64,000 nucleotides of DNA from Chiua virens. Its lineage: Eukaryota > Basidiomycota > Agaricomycetes > Boletales > Boletaceae. This document shows, piece after piece, positions 58,701 through 64,000 of this stretch (its first letter is position 1; each line of letters starts with the position of its first letter). The stretch lies in assembly GCA_019787685.1 (NCBI GenBank), contig JAHNUO010000006.1:2332235-2396234 (forward strand), in the 5' to 3' direction. The position numbers were made by a program, and so were the translations under genes. The notes under the pieces were generated by a model. It did no database searches. It was not told the origin of the DNA and saw only the letters and a program-made list of their open reading frames with translations.

Positions 58701-60488
58701 GACACTGATCAGGTGCATTATCAGGTTAACCCTCAAACTCCTCGGAGAGCCCGGCGCAAACGTGTATGTTGTCATGCGTTTCTGGTTATCTTTGGCGTTG
58801 AGCCCTCTCTAGGCGTTCCCTTGTGAGAACACTGCTCGATTACTTCAAACATGGTTGGTGAACACGCTGTCCAACCTTCCTTGCTATGACGTGTCGTTTC
58901 AGCCAAGACCCTGGTCGAATCGCTTTCGCACGAAAATGCAACGATGGTGATCCGGGACATTTCCTGGCTTTGGCGTACGGCATACAATAGTGCCATCGAC
59001 GGTTGTTCCAATTGGGAGGATCTAGGGCAACAAATATCTGAGGCGTTCGACGCCGCAAGGGAGGTTGGTGCTGTTCATAGATTGTCAAATGTATCCACAT
59101 TCACTCGGGAACAGCTTCTCGAATTGTACATCTCCAGGACGGTCACGGAGGTGGAACCTAGCGTATACGTGTATATAGCGAATGCGTCATTTGCTGCGAC
59201 CTCGGGCCGGGGTATGTCACCTATTTTCGCTTTATTTCCTTTTGGCATTTATTTACCAGATACCATAGTAATCTTGGCACGTGAACGCCCACCACAAGAC
59301 AATGTTGCGACCGTAAGTTGTGCGATGATGTCTTCTCGTGGGTTGACCGCTCCGTAGGGCAAAGCCGCGGAATCCCTTCTGGCGGACATCAAGAGCTGCA
59401 GGGCAAGAGTTTCCGATTTACTCCTAAAGGTACCTGTAGATAGTCAGCCACAACTCTATTCCTTTCTGCACGTGCTGCGCGTTTTCGCGGTTGAAACAGC
59501 TGCGCGAGTTGAAGATTGGGGTTATGTTTCGACTACGATCAAAGTGAGTTCAGCCGCAAGTGACCGGAATGGATACTTATTCTCAAGCACAGGAGGCGAC
59601 GTGCACGGACGACCAAACGCTGGTCACGTTTGAAGCCTTTTGCGATATCTTGGTCAGCACTATGGCAACCAGCCGAGTTCATGAATTGACGTCCCATTTC
59701 ACAGTGGGAGAAGAAGGCATGCCCAGTTAACGGCACGCGGTCCATTCATCCCGAATGTTCCCATACTTGCTGACAAGTTTCATCTCCTTTAGTGTTGTAC
59801 GAAGCCCTCGAGGTATGTTGCATGCGCCATAGTTCTACTGGCTGTTCTCTCACGACCAGCGACACTTGCTTTCGTTCTCAGGGAATACTCCGTGCGTGCC
59901 TGACGAACAGCCACTTATCCTTGGAAAAGTTTTCACGGTGGCTGCGATCAATCTGCACCATTCTGCTGTCACAAGGGACTGTAGCTAGCCGATCCAAGGC
60001 AATTCAGTACGTGGAGCAGGCGGGTGCTGTCCTGGAAGAGCACGGGAACCTTGTGGACGACGGCAACCCCGTTCGTGTCTCTGTCCCTAAAGGGTGCGAT
60101 GTTTGGATGCTAACCCGCTGTCGATGTCGTTTGCGCGGGAAAGCTTTACCCGGTGGACGAACGCCTGTGGCTCCTCAGCACTGCTTACAACACAGGTGTT
60201 GAATGCTTGCAGTTCGTGATCTCCCTGTTTCATGTTTGGCTGACGTTCGACTCGGTGTCATGTTATGTAGCGCTTCCTTGGTGGACGAGGCGAAACGGTG
60301 GTTCGAGTCTGCTACTGTCCTGTGCCGATTCGTTCCTGACGGAAAGCTACGAGCCGAAAAGGTATGTCTGACGACGCTGACGAGACACGCTGACGAGACA
60401 GCACTGTTTGTTTCATCTGTAGATATCGAAAGCTTACACCGAATTACTGACGCGCTATGCTGGCCGACGCACGCATTCACCCGCTTGA
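55776..60488 (+). CDS. ZIP4: Meiotic ZMM protein Zip4/Spo22 (TPR repeat)
   Basis: TPR scaffold of the ZMM group that links crossover formation with synaptonemal complex assembly in meiosis (TEX11 homologue). Starts MSSARNTRYGPNLQTLYDQI. The first intron appears to be GC-AG (donor GCAAGT at about 55840, acceptor CCTAG near 55904). Then LLIKIKPKLNDIQSD, VNLWNASGLFRQGSDG, VRLAGFRLMEAGLEAKSNIQ, ETAASVLACAAK, YEEALRNVDDPEGQHLHARA, EVLVDKFLEIGKSALRTC, ALRWLRKAFQIIEPLD (the Spo22 hallmark), YFLASSQDPENLVRAQAALD, FSEGELTESAF-like helices, WAEAADWFMSGTHALFSSLG, LSKCFRKAAVCQLQRKEYAQ, LEKFSRWLRSICTILLSQG, DERLWLLSTAYNTGVECLQ and ISKAYTELLTRYAGRRTHSP with stop at 60486-60488. Roughly 20 introns. The exon joins tested keep frame. 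Expected to be silent outside basidia. Confidence 0.87.
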
Positions 60489-60577
60489 GACGAACGACAC
60501 TATATGTTTGTTGCCATTGTTTTTGTCTCGACTCACTGCATGTCACTCCACGTTTGTTATAATGTCACTTTTTGTCA

Positions 60578-62630
60578 TCATTTCTCCCCGTAGTGTCTGA
60601 GCTGGTACAACAATGCACGACCGCGGTTGTTTCCTATAGCGAGGTACTCGCTTCCGGCAGAAAAGTCCATCGCAGTGACATGACCCAGCGGCGTACTCGT
60701 CGTTGGCCAGTTTCCAAAGACGGTGAGAGACGGGAGATGGACCTGTCACCGATGTCGAGATGTCAGTCCCTCATGAAAAAGAAGTGGAATAACCAAGGTA
60801 AAGGCGACACACCAAACGCATTTGATCCTTTTTGACGTTGCTCGCCATGGCAAGCAACTGTGCGTCATGGTTGTACCGTAGACACGTGATATTCGTCGTC
60901 AGATTGCCCAGCGTTTTTAGTGCTTTGGGCTTGGACACGCCGAGCGACACGGTGCTCTCCTCGCTGTAAACGTTGACGAGGCCCGTGTTGGACCTAAGCA
61001 GCGGCAATGCGTCAGATCCCTGTTCGTCCCCAGCGAAGAAAAAAACTGACCCGATGGCGAGGTACGAGCCCCGCTGATCCCCACCCACAATCCGGCTCCC
61101 GAACCCGCCCTCGTCCTGCCACCGCTTGACACACTTGCGCTGGGCGACGTCCCAGACGTAGACCTGTGCGTCTTCGGTCAGGCTGAGCAGCGTGCTCGTC
61201 GCACCGTGTGCGCGGGACCACCACAGCGCGCGGATGGCCGCGTTGGCTTTGAGCCCGGCGACGACCTGCGCTGCGCCCGAGCGCCAGTCGACGAGGTGGA
61301 TGTGCCCGCAGCGGCCAGCGATGGCGAGGACGTCCCCCGGGGGGTTGAACGCGCAGATGTCCATGGACCCGTCTTGGGGGGTTTGGGATGGGCCGCTGAA
61401 GGTGGTGCCCCAGAGGCCGCGCGGGGAGCGGTGGGCGGTGCCGGATTGGAGGTCGTAGGTGTAGTAAAAGGGACGGGGACCGGTGAGGAGGATGGAAGCG
61501 CCGCTGGGGTGGAAGGTCGCGTTTGTGAGTGGGAGGGAGGGGATGTGAAGCGTTTGGGCGTGTGGGTTGGTGAGGCCGTCTATCTGTGGAGGAGAGATCG
61601 GATGGTCAAACAAGAGGTGATGGAAGGGTGAAAACGTACATGGAAGAGACGGAGACGTCGATCGGCGCTTGCGGTGAGTAGCACAGGGATTTGTGGATTG
61701 GGATGAAACCGGAGGGGATTTGATTTCACCTTCGGCGGGGCGGCTTGGTTGGCGTCGCGTAGACGGTCGACGGATATGATGCCTGGCGACAAGACTTAGG
61801 TTTCTTCCCGCCTGATATGCCTCCCGTTCGAAGCCAGAAGCTCCGGGACGATATCCTCCACCGCGTCCCTCATCCTCAGGTTCTGACCCTGACGCAGATC
61901 GCCGACGCTTGGGATGCAATTTTTGGCGCGCTTTCGATGCCCATTCGGGGGTTGGGTGATCTGCTCGTATTGTCTCCGCAGCCTACGTTCGTACTCGCGT
62001 CCACCGACGGTGTCTTCACTGGGTGCATCGCGAAGTTTGCGCAAGCGTGTGTTGTGAGGTGAGGGATACCTGAATGTTGGTATCATCTGGATCTACCCAA
62101 GCCGGTGGCTTGCGCGACCTTGGTCCGAGGGTGTTTCCAAGGAGACGTTTCTAGACCCTCCACAACTGGGACGGTATCGTCCAGTGCCCCTGGTGATTCT
62201 TCCTCGACTGTCACATCGGCACTATTGACACCCTCTTCAAACCTACTGGTCTCTTGTTCCTAATCGATGAAGATCCAGCATTATCATCAATGAAAAACAG
62301 CTTGAGGCCATGCAGGTCTCAGCAAACTAACCAATGGATACGTTCATTGAACGAGACCACATACGTCTGAATCAGCATGTTCTCAAACTCTTTAAATTCC
62401 CTCCTGCGGCGCCATCCATGTCTTCGGCGTCGGAAATGACGAGTTCATGAACGGTATCATCGCCTCGTCGTTTGCCTTGGGTTTTCTCGGGACGGCAGCT
62501 ATGGAACACCGAAAAGCATGCTTTCCAGACGTCGTTCTTCGTCGTCTTTGGCGGTGTCATCGGCGAACGTGCGGGCTCCGAGTGGTTGGACGTTTTGCTG
62601 GCTCTTTTGTCGTTTGCGAGACTTCCCCAT
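60578..62630 (-). CDS. UTP18: UTP18, WD40 subunit of the SSU processome (5' half with apparent indels)
   Basis: Nucleolar U3 snoRNP (UTP-B) subunit needed for 18S rRNA maturation. The start MGKSRKRQKSQQNVQPLGAR and LESMLFGVP (62630-62502) fit the family. The WD40 half reads cleanly: QIPVLLTASADRRLRLF (about 61690), intron, LTNPHAQTLHIPSLPLTNA, LTGPRPFYYTYDLQSG, SPRGLWGTTF, GHIHLVDWRSG, DAQVYVWDVAQRKCVKRWQD, GNLTTNITCLRYNHDAQLLA, intron, VHLPSLTVFGNWPTTSTPL, GSEYLAIGNNRGRALLYQL, stop 60580-60578. Between about 62500 and 61700 conserved blocks lie in different frames: EFKEFENMLIQT, DDNAGSSS, AWVDPDDTNIQVSLTS, RLRKLRDAPSEDTVGGREYE, PTPEWASKARQKL, DAVEDIVPELLASNG, GGKKPK, LSPGIISVDRLRDANQAAP, AEGEIKS. 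At least eight single-base shifts would be needed, often in short G or C runs. Either the base sequence is poor here or the N-terminal part is decaying. Confidence 0.85.
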
Positions 62631-64000
62631 GATGCGTGTCGTTTGCCAGTGGATGACACGGTTAATGGTGGCTGTGCAAAGAACACCTCGCGCAAAGTGG
62701 CAAGCCAACCTTGAATTCAAATCCGATAGGGAGTCGATCATACATTCGTCGAAAAAAGTCTCGGAGCGAATAGGACGTGATTCCAAAACGTATGTGACTC
62801 CTGCACGGGTAAGTTCCATCCGACCATCTTCGAATGTTGACTTCTGTGCACCCACTTCAAGTTGACAGCACAGGTGAGACTGATTCTCAGCATGTCTCAG
62901 GTATATAGATTTGGACTCTCAGCGCAAGTCCAGTGAGCTGTGCAGACGTGGTGAAGCATTTAATGTCCGGATTCGTATGGTCATGTTATGTCCTATGAGG
63001 GCTCTTCCCTCGGGACCTAAGTTAGCATGCTTACACGGTGCAACAGTACATGAAACCTCCCAATGCTACTCCTCCAGTGTGACGGTAGTCCACGATCAGG
63101 CACTCGAGGGTACCATATGCCACCTCCTCCGTGGATTTGCCACAAGAAGATCGAGTGCCAACCCCAAGATCTCTCCTGGTGTCACTTTATTCCCAGCCGA
63201 GAGTATGTAACTGCTCAATATGACTCAAAGGACTTGCAGAAGATGTATATTCAGCAGACTTTCGCATGGACGCAAGACGCGTTCTTTACCCCTCCGTTTC
63301 GACCGCGTGAGCGCTTGCCAGCGCGAATTCCATCACGGGAGGACAAGTCATCAACAAAAATATGATGCGACCTCGGGATCACTTGCACCGGTGCTGTCAA
63401 TGCCGTATGGCGTAGGTTTGTGACAATCTGCATTGCGTTTCACTTGATATGATGCTGCGTGCGGATGAAGAGCTGACCCGATATAAACGCATGCGGTTAC
63501 CTTTCAATTGATGCCATCGTCGGGCTGATACCGCGCCTTTTATCGCGGTCCCCTCATGTCGTAAGATGCGAGTGCGTAATAATGTGACCAATTACTGACG
63601 CAGCCACGCGGGTGCGGGCCGTCTTTGTGGCCCGGTCAAAGTACGAGTCAAAGCTGGGAAAAAAAACATATTTTTTCTTTCTCTTGATCAGTCTGATGGC
63701 ACAGGGCTAGTGTGAGACATGGGTATGCCCTCGGACATCGAGGGTTGGGCCCCGACAGATAGACAGAGCAAGTTACTGTGCTGAGATACTTTGTCATTAT
63801 GATTCTCGCTTGCGGAGAATGCTTCTAGCTGGATCACGTACAACGGTAGTCATAACACGAGGAAGGAAAGTTCTCCAAACGATTCATCAAGGCAGGAAGA
63901 CTCGTCTTAATCTATTACCACTTGCCGAATTGTTCAAGTCCTAATGAAATTCCCTTGCGGGCTTACAACGTTCCCCATCACTGATATCTTTTTAGGTACG
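62631..64000. other. Stretch upstream of UTP18 to the window end
   Basis: Contains the UTP18 promoter and about 1.2 kb with no recognisable gene. A plus frame at 63063-63365 (ending near REDKSSTKI) overlaps another at 62911-63210, but neither shows a known motif or convincing splice sites. GGGAAAAAAAACATATTTTTTCTTTC near 63657-63682 is an A/T tract. No tRNA or repeat identified. Confidence 0.4.

Noticed and set aside
1..64000. CRISPR arrays, bacterial operons, riboswitches or LTR retrotransposons
   Set aside because: The window is intron-rich eukaryotic DNA. I saw no regularly spaced repeats, no long terminal repeats and no reverse transcriptase, integrase or transposase motif.

Overview
The window looks like nuclear DNA of a mushroom-forming basidiomycete (Agaricomycetes). 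Genes are split by many short introns of about 45-70 nt with GTRNGT-type donors. Intergenic gaps are short. The protein set fits: Chs7, Get3, Srp68, Sth1/Snf2, Utp18, Zip4/Spo22, a Pho80-like cyclin, P450s, an F-box protein and a Crinkler-like P-loop NTPase. All gene calls come from reading translated exons by eye against remembered families. No database search was possible.

Layout. 1-5.4 kb: 5' and middle part of an ABCC (MRP-type) transporter on the minus strand; its 3' end lies outside the window. 6.2-9.5 kb: a mosaic block bounded by two copies of a GET3 3'-flank repeat. It holds the 5' ends of two cell-cycle genes arranged head to head (a Dbf2/Sid2-like kinase and a Spc25-like kinetochore gene) and a Crinkler-like NTPase/nuclease gene. 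9.5-18.3 kb: a conserved housekeeping block of GET3 (-), SRP68 (+) and STH1/SNF2 (+). 18.7-22.9 kb: a siderophore-iron transporter (-) and a phosducin-like protein (-). 23.5-26.7 kb: a basidiomycete conserved hypothetical (+) and an F-box protein (-).

25-43 kb is a rearranged tandem segmental duplication. Unit A holds an intact F-box gene, a P450 broken by an inverted-repeat-bounded insertion, and relics of an SDR gene and of a pyruvate dehydrogenase kinase-family exon. Unit B holds an F-box pseudogene, an intact P450, an intact SDR, an adenosine deaminase-like gene and an intact mitochondrial dehydrogenase kinase. In A the F-box gene survives and the rest decayed; in B the reverse.

44.4-47.1 kb: a DUF3752/GPALPP protein and the chitin synthase chaperone CHS7, both minus. 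47.1-52.1 kb: about 5 kb without a recognisable gene. 52.1-54.1 kb: a Pho80-like cyclin (+). 55.8-60.5 kb: the meiotic gene ZIP4/SPO22 (+), tail to tail with UTP18 (-, 60.6-62.6 kb). Conserved parts of the UTP18 5' half fall in shifting reading frames. 62.6-64 kb: nothing recognised.

Genes that plausibly work together: GET3 and SRP68 (both ER protein targeting) share a 194-bp divergent promoter. The P450 and SDR are adjacent oxidative enzymes and could act on one metabolite (inference).
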